Shown here one piece after another: positions 36,151 to 44,147 of a DNA stretch of 64,000 nucleotides. Position numbers and translations under genes: made by a program. The number at the start of each line of letters is the position of its first letter. Position 1 is the first letter of the stretch. Source of the stretch: DATBGS01 sp036557885 (lineage in GTDB: Bacteria > Chloroflexota > Ktedonobacteria > Ktedonobacterales > DATBGS01); the NCBI GenBank assembly GCA_036557885.1, contig DATBGS010000006.1, positions 1 through 64,000 of the forward strand. The letters run 5' to 3'. A model generated the notes under the pieces. It searched no databases. It was not told the origin of the DNA and saw only the letters and a program-made list of their open reading frames with translations.

Positions 36151-36495
36151 CTAGTCGCCTGTTGGCTCCAACGCGGCAGCGCTGTTATGCTCGCTAGCCA
36201 GGACGCCAGCATCTCCAGGCTCTCTGTCGCGCTTTTCTTGTGCTGGGGTGGTGCGTTGTCCACGCAGATACGAGGCAGTTGCCGCGATGAGGCAGAGTCC
36301 AACTGAGACGTAGAAGACGGCATGCAATCCTACTATGAAGGGGCCGGAAATCAGGTTGGGGAAGAAGGTTTTGCTGAGCAGCGCCGATTGATTGGCAGCG
36401 CTGAGGGGCTGAAGTGTTGTCGGTGGCAACAATTGCGCTACGGGATTATACCCCAGGAATGCGCCAAAGAGCGCTGAGGTTGGGGGCAGCCTGCC
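36151..36495 (-). pseudogene. remnant of an MFS (EmrB/DHA2-type) exporter
   Basis: Only the C-terminal part of a drug-exporter-like protein remains. The frame shows GAFLGYNPVAQLLPP, then NLISGPFIVGLHAVFYVSVG and ASYLRG, which resemble the last two membrane helices of 14-helix MFS multidrug exporters. The upstream sequence in this frame is low-complexity and not transporter-like, so about 400 residues are missing. Homology is by eye. It lies next to an OmpR regulator whose former target it could have been. Confidence 0.6.
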
Positions 36496-36631
36496 AACAG
36501 CGTCGTGTGAAAGAGTGTAGCATACGCTCACGTTTACGTCAACGATGGATACGCTCCCTGGCCGGAAAGGGTTACCACACTCGCCTGCGGAAGAGGAGAG
36601 AGCAAGCGGAACCGCAGCAGAGGAGAGATGG

Positions 36632-36657
36632 GCGGGACCGCCGCGCGGCGGTCCCGC
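36632..36657 (-). terminator. 26-bp perfect palindrome after the amine oxidase
   Basis: Two 13-base arms (GCGGGACCGCCGC and its complement) abut without a spacer, 10 bp downstream of the amine oxidase stop. There is no T-run on the leftward transcript (tail CCATCTCTCC), so it may be a stabilising 3' hairpin rather than a canonical rho-independent terminator. Confidence 0.55.
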
Positions 36658-36667
36658 TTCAGCCAGG

Positions 36668-38647
36668 CTATCCAGAGGCAGGATGCTCGCAGTGTTCGAC
36701 GGTTGGAACGTCGAGCGCGGGGCTTCCATCGAAAAAGCCGGAGGGCTTTAACGAGAACCCAACCACTTCTACCGGCATGACCGGCCAATCTTCCGGGCGA
36801 ACCACGTGATTGGAGGCGAAGGTGTACCACACGACCAGATCAGTTGCTTCCAAGGGGCGGTTCTGCTGAACATAGCGTGGCAGGCCGTCGCCACCGGGCT
36901 GCTGGTTGGGGTAATCCCCGGCTGCGTAGCGCTCTGCCGGGTCGTAGGCAGTGACCCACAGGTGCTTTTGGGCAAAGCCTCCGCGCTGCCATTGGGGCGA
37001 ACCTTCGTGGAAGAAGGGAAACGCATTGCCCGCAGGCATAAGTTTGTAGGCCACCGGCTGCCCCAGCGCATTGCGCGAATTCGGGTTAAGCACCTTCCAG
37101 TAGCGGGCTGTGCGAGGCTCAATCAGGCGCTGGGCCTCGGATTCGCTGGTCAGCAGCGTTTCACGCGGCACCCAGGCGTTGCCTTGTGGGTTGTCTGGCC
37201 CCCAGGGGAGCGGCTCGCAGTTGACCTCAACGACGGAGTTTTCCAGGCCATCTACCATCATATCGAGCCGGACATTAAAATAATGCTGATGATGTGGCCC
37301 ATAAAGGCCAGGGGCGACTAACGCCCCTGAGACGGGCTGTTCTCCTGGCGCAATCGCGGCGGGAGCGATAATGCCGGTCAGCTTGATCTCATACTGGAGC
37401 GTCCCATCCTGATAGAGATACCAGTAATAGCCGTACTCGTAGTTGCCAACGGTTGCTATCAAGGAGACCACCAGCCGCCGCGAACGGCGCACCTCCACCC
37501 GCGTTGACCCGTCCTCGTTATACTCCAGGTGTTTCCAAAGCAGGCCGAAGTCTTCCTCGTGCATGCAGATGGCATTGCGAATGACCATCGGTTGCCCTTC
37601 GGCATCGTTGACGGTGGCATCAAAGTAGTGAATCTCTCCGAGACAGTCACAGCCGAGGACGAGACTGTTAGCGAGCACCCCAATCCCCACTTCGCCCGCG
37701 TCGAACACGTTTTTCCAGTTGTGCGCTGGCGTGGGATCGCCATAGGGCACGAACATCTCCGAAAGGGCAGCGCGGTAGAGAATTGGACGCCAGCGTCCCT
37801 GGTCGAAATACTCCACCAGATGCAGCACCAGCCCCTCGCGTGGGGTAAAGCCGACGCGGAAGCGCCACTTCTGCCAGGCCACCTGGTAGCCGTCAACCTG
37901 GAAGCTCGTGCCCTCCGGCTGTGAGATTGAGATGGGCCGCAGTTCGTCGCGTGTGCCTTGAGGAAACGCAGGGAAATTCTCTGGCGTTTTGATGCCCTCA
38001 GCCGAATAGTTGCCCGAACGCGCAGGGACAGGCACGACGCCATAGTCGTCAATCTGTACCTGCATGCTGTCCAACTCCACCGTAGCGATCACGCCTTCAA
38101 TCGGGTGGGCGTAGTAGTTGTCGTTGGGGCCGAGCGCCTGCGAGGTCATCATGCGAATGAACCGGCCCGCCTCCACAGCATCGGCCTCGGAGCGGTAGCC
38201 TGCGGTGAAGGGGTAGGTGATCACGCCAGAAAGGTCCGTGATGCCTCGCCTGGCAAGCGCCGCCTGGAAGTTCGCGTCAGCCAGAATTGCCTGCTGTGCC
38301 GCGAATACTTCGGGATAGGTCAGGGCTGGCTGCACGTCGCTGCGTTCCTGCCAGGAGCGTATGGCTTCGTCAGTCAGGGAAACAACTGCTTCGATGGTCA
38401 GGTGGCGCTCGTGGTCGCGCATGACCACAAACACTTCGCGGGGCACGTGCTGCCCAGGCTTCCAGCCCAGCACCAGGTCTTTGCGGGGTTCTTGCAGGCT
38501 ATAGGCCATAAGGCGCATGCGTGGAGTGAGGCGACCAGAGGCATGCAGCAGCCGTGTCGTGTGATTGATTTCTTCCTCGCTGAGCGGGTTGAGGGGATGG
38601 GGGACGCGCTGGTGTGGAACAGGTTCATCAGGTGTGGGAGTTGTCAT
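36668..38647 (-). CDS. copper-containing primary amine oxidase
   Basis: A 659-residue topaquinone amine oxidase, which oxidises primary amines to aldehydes with release of ammonia and hydrogen peroxide. The cofactor tyrosine is Y403 in TVGNYEYG, the catalytic base is probably D316 in VFDAGEVGIG, and copper ligands are H453 and H455 (HHQHYF) plus the His in SNHVVRPEDWPVMP. Length is normal for the family. No signal peptide is seen, so it is probably cytoplasmic. The ATG at 38647 is preceded by GCGGAAG; a longer start at 38680 has no site. The upstream gene on the same strand is an APC permease, which fits uptake and oxidation of an amine as carbon or nitrogen source. Confidence 0.93.
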   Translation of the reverse strand: MTTPTPDEPVPHQRVPHPLNPLSEEEINHTTRLLHASGRLTPRMRLMAYSLQEPRKDLVLGWKPGQHVPREVFVVMRDHERHLTIEAVVSLTDEAIRSWQERSDVQPALTYPEVFAAQQAILADANFQAALARRGITDLSGVITYPFTAGYRSEADAVEAGRFIRMMTSQALGPNDNYYAHPIEGVIATVELDSMQVQIDDYGVVPVPARSGNYSAEGIKTPENFPAFPQGTRDELRPISISQPEGTSFQVDGYQVAWQKWRFRVGFTPREGLVLHLVEYFDQGRWRPILYRAALSEMFVPYGDPTPAHNWKNVFDAGEVGIGVLANSLVLGCDCLGEIHYFDATVNDAEGQPMVIRNAICMHEEDFGLLWKHLEYNEDGSTRVEVRRSRRLVVSLIATVGNYEYGYYWYLYQDGTLQYEIKLTGIIAPAAIAPGEQPVSGALVAPGLYGPHHQHYFNVRLDMMVDGLENSVVEVNCEPLPWGPDNPQGNAWVPRETLLTSESEAQRLIEPRTARYWKVLNPNSRNALGQPVAYKLMPAGNAFPFFHEGSPQWQRGGFAQKHLWVTAYDPAERYAAGDYPNQQPGGDGLPRYVQQNRPLEATDLVVWYTFASNHVVRPEDWPVMPVEVVGFSLKPSGFFDGSPALDVPTVEHCEHPASG

Positions 38648-38688
38648 TTGCTTCCGCTGCCTTTCGCAACATGAACACACATGGTGCT

Positions 38689-38750
38689 GGTTGTGTGTAA
38701 TCAGGGTGGTGATCTCCGTGACTGCTGCTCCACCCTGATTACGCGCAACC
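38689..38750. repeat. 21-bp inverted repeat between permease and amine oxidase
   Basis: The arms at 38689-38709 and 38730-38750 match at 19 of 21 positions, and the two differences would form G-U pairs in plus-strand RNA. The core is GTAATCAGGGTGG/CCACCCTGATTAC with a 20-base loop. It lies between the permease stop and the amine oxidase ribosome site. It could be a terminator without a T-run, an operator, or an attenuating or processing hairpin. Confidence 0.75.
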
Positions 38751-38756
38751 TACTAA

Positions 38757-40274
38757 CTACGCCTCTTGCTCCTGTGGAGGAGACTCTGCCTCCAGATAGA
38801 GACGCTCACCCGCTTCCAGGGCAGATGGACGCCTGGCGCGCAGTACCAGAACCCAGATAATCCCCAGCACCAACCAGCCCGCCGCGATTGGCGCAGCTAA
38901 ATTGGCCGGAAAGGTGGGTTGATTCGGGTAGAACTGCGCAAACAGCACTGCCGCTACTAACAGTGCGCTGATGATGGGGATGACTGCGTGCAGCACCACA
39001 TTGAAATCGCCCGGATGTTCGCGGCGATAGTAGAAGAAGACGGTAATACTTACCCCAAGGTAGGCCACCAGGACACACAGGGTCAACACGCCCAGAATCA
39101 CCGTCAGGTTGAATGGCAGCGGACCATACGCCTGTGTCACCCAGAAGGCCAACCCAATGCTGATCAGCCCGCCCAAGACGAGCACCACATACGGGGTCCG
39201 ATAGCGACTATGCAGCCTGCCAAGCCAGGAGGGCAGAGCGCCCGCCCGCCCCATTGCATAGACAATGCGACCCAGCGCCGTATAGCCGGCGGCGGTGTTC
39301 GCTGCTGCTGAATTGAGGAGGACCAACGTAATAATCACAAATCCCACCTGCCCCCAGACAGCACTGGCTAAGGTCAGCCAGGGAGTAGGGCTGGGGTCGG
39401 AGACATAGCTATTCTTATCTGTGGGAGAACTGGGGAAGAGATGGTTAAAACCATACCCAGCAACCCCAGCATAGCTTGCCAGGACAAAAAACACGCCAAT
39501 AATGAGCGCCGAGAAGAAAATCGCGCGTGGGACATTGCGGCGCGGATTGCGGGATTCCTCGGCCAACGGAGCCGCCGATTCAAAGCCAATAAAGGCAGTG
39601 AAGGCAAACACCGCGCCTTGCAGCACAACTTTCCACCCACCCAGATCAGGGGAGCCACTCAACGCTGGAGTAAAAGCCTGAGCCGTATTCCCATCAGGCG
39701 CATGCCCAAGCAAGAAGAAGCTGAGCAAAACAAAGGAGACAATCTCGATCAGGCCCGCCACCACCAACGTCCAGGCAGAGATGCGAATGCCAAAGAAGGT
39801 CAGCAGCCCCATCCCAATTGCCAGGACAATCGCCCAAACCCACCAAACAATGTCAACGCTGCCATTGGTCTCTGTGAACACAAAAAATTCTGCTACGAAA
39901 CCAAATACCAGCAGGTTGACGGGCATGAAGAGGAGATAGACCGGAATCGTGAGCCATCCCGTCAAAAAGCCAAGCGAGCGGCCCAGGCCGCGACTCACGT
40001 AGGTATAGAAGCCACCAGCTGAGGGAAGATGAATTGCCAGTTGTCCAATGCTCAGCGCAAGGAGCACTGAAGCAACCAGGGCAAGAACAACAGCCAGCGG
40101 GAATGAGCCGCCAGCAGTGAGAATGCCAGGAAAGAAGGCAAAAGCAACTGCTGCGGCTGGAGCCATCATGGTGATGGATTGGAATAATACCCCAGGCAGC
40201 CCTACGGCATTCGGGCGCAACCCGGCTGCGTCCGTTGCTGTTACTGTGGAAGAACCCGCGTTACTCGTTGCCAT
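38757..40274 (-). CDS. APC-family amino acid/amine permease
   Basis: A 505-residue permease with about 12 hydrophobic helices. FQSITMMAPAAAVAFAF with a glycine-rich unwound segment in helix 1, SAGGFYTYVSRGLG in the loop after helix 2, and FIGFESAAPLAEE in helix 6 are typical of the APC superfamily. It should import an amino acid or amine by proton symport or exchange. The ATG at 40274 has GAGGT upstream. The amine oxidase gene follows 109 bp downstream, so the substrate may be an amine. A long structured leader precedes it. Confidence 0.9.
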   Translation of the reverse strand: MATSNAGSSTVTATDAAGLRPNAVGLPGVLFQSITMMAPAAAVAFAFFPGILTAGGSFPLAVVLALVASVLLALSIGQLAIHLPSAGGFYTYVSRGLGRSLGFLTGWLTIPVYLLFMPVNLLVFGFVAEFFVFTETNGSVDIVWWVWAIVLAIGMGLLTFFGIRISAWTLVVAGLIEIVSFVLLSFFLLGHAPDGNTAQAFTPALSGSPDLGGWKVVLQGAVFAFTAFIGFESAAPLAEESRNPRRNVPRAIFFSALIIGVFFVLASYAGVAGYGFNHLFPSSPTDKNSYVSDPSPTPWLTLASAVWGQVGFVIITLVLLNSAAANTAAGYTALGRIVYAMGRAGALPSWLGRLHSRYRTPYVVLVLGGLISIGLAFWVTQAYGPLPFNLTVILGVLTLCVLVAYLGVSITVFFYYRREHPGDFNVVLHAVIPIISALLVAAVLFAQFYPNQPTFPANLAAPIAAGWLVLGIIWVLVLRARRPSALEAGERLYLEAESPPQEQEA

Positions 40275-40600
40275 ACCATACCTCGAAGAAGCTAAAGTAC
40301 AACAAGAACACACCCCACTTGTTTGAGAAGCAGCTTGTTATCCTGGCAAGCTGCGATAAGCATCCACCCCCACAAGAGGCGCCTCTTCCTCCTGTACCAT
40401 TCAGAGACGCCTTCAGGCGCAACAATCACCCCCTTCCTGACGCAGGCACTTGCCTTCCATGTGAACGCCCAGGAAAATTTCTCAACCGGGTGATGTGTAT
40501 GGGTGGGAGACAAGAACTCAACGCTGATCACGGGGGCGCAAGCACGCAAAAGCGTGCCTGGTTCTCTCCAGGCTGCCTGATTTCCTGATGCGAGAGGATG
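40275..40600 (-). promoter_or_regulatory. structured leader of the permease, candidate cis-regulatory RNA
   Basis: The gene-free DNA upstream of the permease can fold into several helices on the leftward transcript. GGAGA and GAAC (40506-40517) pair with 40561-40569 around an inner hairpin (40539-40560). An alternative GCCTGG/CCAGGC hairpin (40556-40573) would break that outer helix. Further down are a CGCC-UGAA-GGCG hairpin (about 40408-40419), the palindrome AAGAGGCGCCTCTT (40374-40387) and GCAGCTTG/CAAGCTGC (40330-40354). I could not match it to a known riboswitch class. Confidence 0.4.
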
Positions 40601-40881
40601 GAGAAGTCTCTTCAGGCTCTTGGTTTCCAAAAGCGGCCTCCCTGCTACTTCAGAGTCGAGGTAGTTTGCTCCCGGCACTGCATGCTGCTATGTTCAGAAA
40701 GCAAGTCTGCTGGACGGCTGTCCACCGCTTGACAGCATTCTTATCCTACCACAAGATGCAAGAGGGCAGCACGATCAGGGGACGCGAGCAGACAAGGAGC
40801 AGACGGCTTGCTGGCACGATACCTGCGAGACACGGCCAACGCTTTGAATCATGTAGAAGGGTTGCAGTGAATGGAAGTTCT
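40601..40881. other. spacer upstream of the third thioesterase-like gene
   Basis: No gene or clear regulatory element is recognised apart from the GGAAG ribosome site just before 40882. The rightward promoter of the TE-like gene must lie in or near here, but I cannot place it. Confidence 0.4.
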
Positions 40882-41853
40882 ATGACTTCAACACCAGATA
40901 TTTCAGAATTCTCACCGACAAAACGTACACTCCTCGAAAAATATTTGCATGGCGCATTCCCTCAAGCTGAGCTACCTTCCCAGCCGCTCCAGGGGTCTTC
41001 CCAGGAGACGATGGATTTAGACGGTGCTCGCCCTCCCATTGTGGCAGTCCAGACCGGCGGTTCCAGGCGGCCTGTATTTTATATTCACGTCCACGCGGAA
41101 GGCGGCGCGTTTTATTGTTTCAATCTGGCGCGCGATCTGGGACAGGAACAGCCGTTTTACGTGCTGGAGCCGTTTCGATCTGCCGAGTTGCAGGCGCTGC
41201 CCAGCTTCGAGGCAATGGCCGCAGCGTATATCGCATCGCTGCGCAGGGTGCAGCCAGAGGGTCCGTACCAGTTGATTGGCTTTTGTGGCGGCGGCTTGAT
41301 TGCCTTTGAAATGGCCCAGCAACTCCGGGCGCAGGGGCAGGAGGTTGATCTCCTGGTGATGATTGAACCGAGAGCTGGCCCTGATTTGTTCAGGATGCTT
41401 GGGGCCAGAGTGGTGGGCGGCTTCGCCTGGCGCGCTGGCGCGCTGCTGGGGATGCGTCCAGAGCGGCGTTTAGATGCCTTTCTGTCCATCTTGCATGGGT
41501 ATCGTTTTCTGCGGGTGAGAGTGCTTCATCCCAGATACTACCAGACCATGCGCGCCAGGGGCAGGCTTGATCTCCCGCTCGTTCCAGGTTCCCAGTTGCT
41601 GCGCAAGAACTGGGTGGGCATTTTTCTCTGGTTGACGGCGCGCTATCGCCCCCGTCCTTATCCGGGCAAGCTGACGTACTTGTGGTCGCTTGAGGAGCCG
41701 AGCAATCGTCGGTCTGGGAAATGGGGCAGGGTCACGAAGGCCAAAGAGGTGGAAATTCATCGCATTCCGGGGACACAAACCACCTGCCGCACCAGACACC
41801 TTGATGCCCTGGCTGAGCAGTTGCGGCGGTGTCTTGAGGGGGTGCACTCCTGA
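40882..41853 (+). CDS. thioesterase-like protein with altered catalytic residues
   Basis: A 323-residue alpha/beta hydrolase of the NRPS thioesterase type. The elbow is IGFCGGG with Cys135 (codon TGT at 41284-41286). The acidic position has E162 (VMIEPR) instead of Asp, and the usual GTH motif reads GTQTTC with Gln299, so the catalytic His appears lost. The N-terminus has PTKRTLLEKYLHGAF, matching the leader of the Gly module and of the TE at 22824. The ATG at 40882 is chosen for GGAAG upstream and because it begins this leader. It lies 17 kb from the NRPS genes with no synthetase next to it. It may be a decaying duplicate or a non-hydrolytic acyl-binding or acyl-transferring partner. Confidence 0.83.
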   Translation: MTSTPDISEFSPTKRTLLEKYLHGAFPQAELPSQPLQGSSQETMDLDGARPPIVAVQTGGSRRPVFYIHVHAEGGAFYCFNLARDLGQEQPFYVLEPFRSAELQALPSFEAMAAAYIASLRRVQPEGPYQLIGFCGGGLIAFEMAQQLRAQGQEVDLLVMIEPRAGPDLFRMLGARVVGGFAWRAGALLGMRPERRLDAFLSILHGYRFLRVRVLHPRYYQTMRARGRLDLPLVPGSQLLRKNWVGIFLWLTARYRPRPYPGKLTYLWSLEEPSNRRSGKWGRVTKAKEVEIHRIPGTQTTCRTRHLDALAEQLRRCLEGVHS

Positions 41854-42048
41854 AAGCGAGAGGTGCGCATCCGTGCGAGCGCGGGCGGAACTGCCACCCG
41901 GAACCCCGCAACGTTTCTAACACTATCTCAGCCACGTAAAAGCTGGTGGGTGATGAAGTGCACTTATTCCGGGCGTTTTTCTTCTCTGAACGATGTAGAA
42001 TATCGCACGCGGAAATACACAAACATTGCTTGGAAGGTTGTAGAGAAG

Positions 42049-42543
42049 ATGACGACCCTGCAACGTTTGGGATGGCAGTGGCTGCTTTTTGTCCTGGCGC
42101 TGGTGGGCGCGGGAGTTGCGATCTATCTGACGGCTGTACATTATGCGCAGGCGCCTTTGCTTTGCTCGTCACAGGGCGTGGTCAACTGCGAGCGTGTGAC
42201 TTCAAGCGCCTATTCTGTGGTGCCGGGGACCGCGCTTCCCATCACCATTCCAGGGTTGGCCTGGTTTTTCGTCAGCGCGCTGCTGGCTTTCCTGGGGACG
42301 CGGCGCAACGGGCGCTGGATTTTGCGCGCTGAGTTGGCCTGGGCCATCCTGGGGATGATCACCGTCCTTTATCTCATATACGTGGAGATTGTCCTCCTGC
42401 GCACGCTCTGCGCCTGGTGCACAGTCGTCCATGTGCTTATTTTCCTGTCGCTGCTAGTGACTATCGTGGAGTTTTACCGCGCAGCCCAGGCGGACGAGCT
42501 TGAAACAGAAGACGAAGAAGTCCCGGCGCAGCACCTCACATAA
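42049..42543 (+). CDS. VKOR-family disulfide-forming membrane protein
   Basis: A 164-residue membrane protein of the vitamin K epoxide reductase family with four or five hydrophobic helices. The loop cysteines C39 and C47 (LLCSSQGVVNCERV) and the redox pair C121-x-x-C124 (CAWC) are present. Bacterial VKOR passes electrons from a thioredoxin-like partner to quinone and so drives disulfide formation outside the membrane, replacing DsbB. The start at 42049 gives a short N-terminus directly before helix 1. It converges with a CPYC-containing protein; the two 3' ends overlap by 8 bp. Confidence 0.9.
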   Translation: MTTLQRLGWQWLLFVLALVGAGVAIYLTAVHYAQAPLLCSSQGVVNCERVTSSAYSVVPGTALPITIPGLAWFFVSALLAFLGTRRNGRWILRAELAWAILGMITVLYLIYVEIVLLRTLCAWCTVVHVLIFLSLLVTIVEFYRAAQADELETEDEEVPAQHLT

Positions 42544-43762
42544 GCAGGCCACCTCCATCAGACAGGCGTAGCCCGGCAGCCAGGAAAGGCTGGAAGCCGC
42601 CCGACGCTCCTGTATTTGCCGAACCATTTAACGATTGCTCCACCTGCGGAATGGGTGCTGCCTGGCAGACACTTGCGGGCTGCTGGTTGGTGGCCTGGCA
42701 GATGGCGGCAGTGAAATAGTTGGCGGTGCCCAGGATGCTCTGGGCGATGGGTGACTGCGGATTTGAGAGCGCGCTAGCGACGGCCTGCCAGTCGAGGTTG
42801 CTGAGCACCTGTGGGTCATAGCTGGCGCCAATCATGGAATACTGGTTGGCAAAGTCAATAAATGGGAAACTTCCCTCCGGGTTGTATTTGTTAATGAGTT
42901 GCTGCTGCGCGGCGGTGGGCGTCTGCACTGTGACCCCTGGATAGCTTTGCTCTTCCAGGGCAACGAAGTCAACATACTGGCTGGTGTAAGAACTGCCGGA
43001 GAAACTGAACGTAGCAGTGTTGGGATAGACATCGGTTGGAGATGATCTGATCTGACTGAGATTGGAGAAAGTCCCAAAGCGGCTGAGCGCCACAATGAGC
43101 GGCCAGCGCTGGGCAGCACAATAGGGGCAATAGTCCGCGCCTTGATAAAAAACTTGTGGCTTCCCATTTGGGCCGGTCAGCGGAGGAGCGCCGCTGAGCC
43201 TGGTTGGCCTGGTCTGGACCTTCCCAGAGCCAGTTCCAACGGCTGCCAGCACTGAGGGGTTGACCGTTGTGACCATTTGAACTACTGCCGGGTCAGCAGG
43301 CGCGCTTGGGTACATGTGGCTTGTGCTGGTCGAGGATTGGTGGGCAAGCAAGAAAAAAACGCCGATGATGACCCCAACGGCGACCAGCACTCCGCCCAGT
43401 GTGAACCAGAGGCGGTGTTGGGTCGCTTGCCGACCTCTTCGCTTTTTCCTTGGGCGCTCGCCCGGTGAGCGCTGACTGGCAGGCTTAGATTTTGGGATCG
43501 GCTGGCGCTTGGGCGTTGTTGCAGCAGAAGCTCCCGATGATTGTGGAGTGGTTGGCCTCGTGCCTGAAGACGGCGCAGTGGTTTGTCGCGTTGTTGGCGG
43601 TGGAGACGCCTTCGGAGTGGGGCGCTTTGTGGGAGGATGCTTCTTCGATGAGGCGCTCTGGTGCTGCTGCCTTCCTCCTTGTCTGGTTTGTGAGTTGCGG
43701 GGCAATGGCTTGCCGGATGGTGGGTTATCTGATGATGGCGGTGATGTGGGTGGTTGAGACAT
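42536..43762 (-). CDS. membrane-anchored DUF929-like thioredoxin-fold protein
   Basis: A 408-residue protein. The first 110 or so residues are rich in Pro, Ser, Thr and Lys and look disordered. One membrane helix follows (LGGVLVAVGVIIGVFFLL), then an extracytoplasmic domain with GADYCPYCAAQRW, a thioredoxin-like CxxC site, as in DUF929 proteins. The final 120 residues contain several further cysteines. With VKOR encoded tail to tail it probably forms an oxidative-folding pair, acting as the DsbA-like or receiving partner (inference). An ATG at 43762 is used; a GTG six codons upstream is also possible. Confidence 0.82.
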   Translation of the reverse strand: MSQPPTSPPSSDNPPSGKPLPRNSQTRQGGRQQHQSASSKKHPPTKRPTPKASPPPTTRQTTAPSSGTRPTTPQSSGASAATTPKRQPIPKSKPASQRSPGERPRKKRRGRQATQHRLWFTLGGVLVAVGVIIGVFFLLAHQSSTSTSHMYPSAPADPAVVQMVTTVNPSVLAAVGTGSGKVQTRPTRLSGAPPLTGPNGKPQVFYQGADYCPYCAAQRWPLIVALSRFGTFSNLSQIRSSPTDVYPNTATFSFSGSSYTSQYVDFVALEEQSYPGVTVQTPTAAQQQLINKYNPEGSFPFIDFANQYSMIGASYDPQVLSNLDWQAVASALSNPQSPIAQSILGTANYFTAAICQATNQQPASVCQAAPIPQVEQSLNGSANTGASGGFQPFLAAGLRLSDGGGLLM

Positions 43763-44147
43763 GCCTTCTCTCTTCCTCACTTCAAGCAGGTGGACACCTG
43801 ATTTTCCTGGCCCGAAACGCTGTTCCCCAGCCTGATTGACTGCTGCTCTGGGTTCTCATGCGCTTCGCTGCAAGGAGTGTACGCTGCTGCCTTGAAAAGG
43901 GCTGTTGCGGAGGGTTACCAGAAGGTAAAAAGAGCGGGGTTGGGGTAGAACTGTTCATGTGCCTCTCTATTTTGTTCGCTGCTTCACATCCTCGCTGGTG
44001 CCTGGACCATAGACAAGGAGGCATAGGGCCGCTACACTGAGCATAGAAGGTAGAAGACGGATGGGGCGGTCTATGCTGCATACGGTGAGGGAATCACGGC
44101 CAGAACACCGGGCCGACGTTCTGGGCCTGCTGAGAGGATAGCTCCCA
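43763..44147. other. divergent spacer
   Basis: This stretch separates the leftward DUF929-like gene and the rightward EamA gene. I see no gene, strong hairpin or clear promoter in it. Confidence 0.4.

Noticed and set aside
38648..40313. Upstream extensions of amine oxidase and permease that both begin MCSCC
   Set aside because: Both lie before well-placed ribosome sites and conserved starts. The likeness is probably chance.
40275..40600. Glycine, T-box or other known riboswitch upstream of the permease
   Set aside because: GGAGAGAAC and GCGCCTGAAGGCG look faintly like parts of a glycine aptamer, but the order and the conserved CUCUCAGGUA-type segment do not fit, and no T-box sequence is present. 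Kept only as an unassigned leader.
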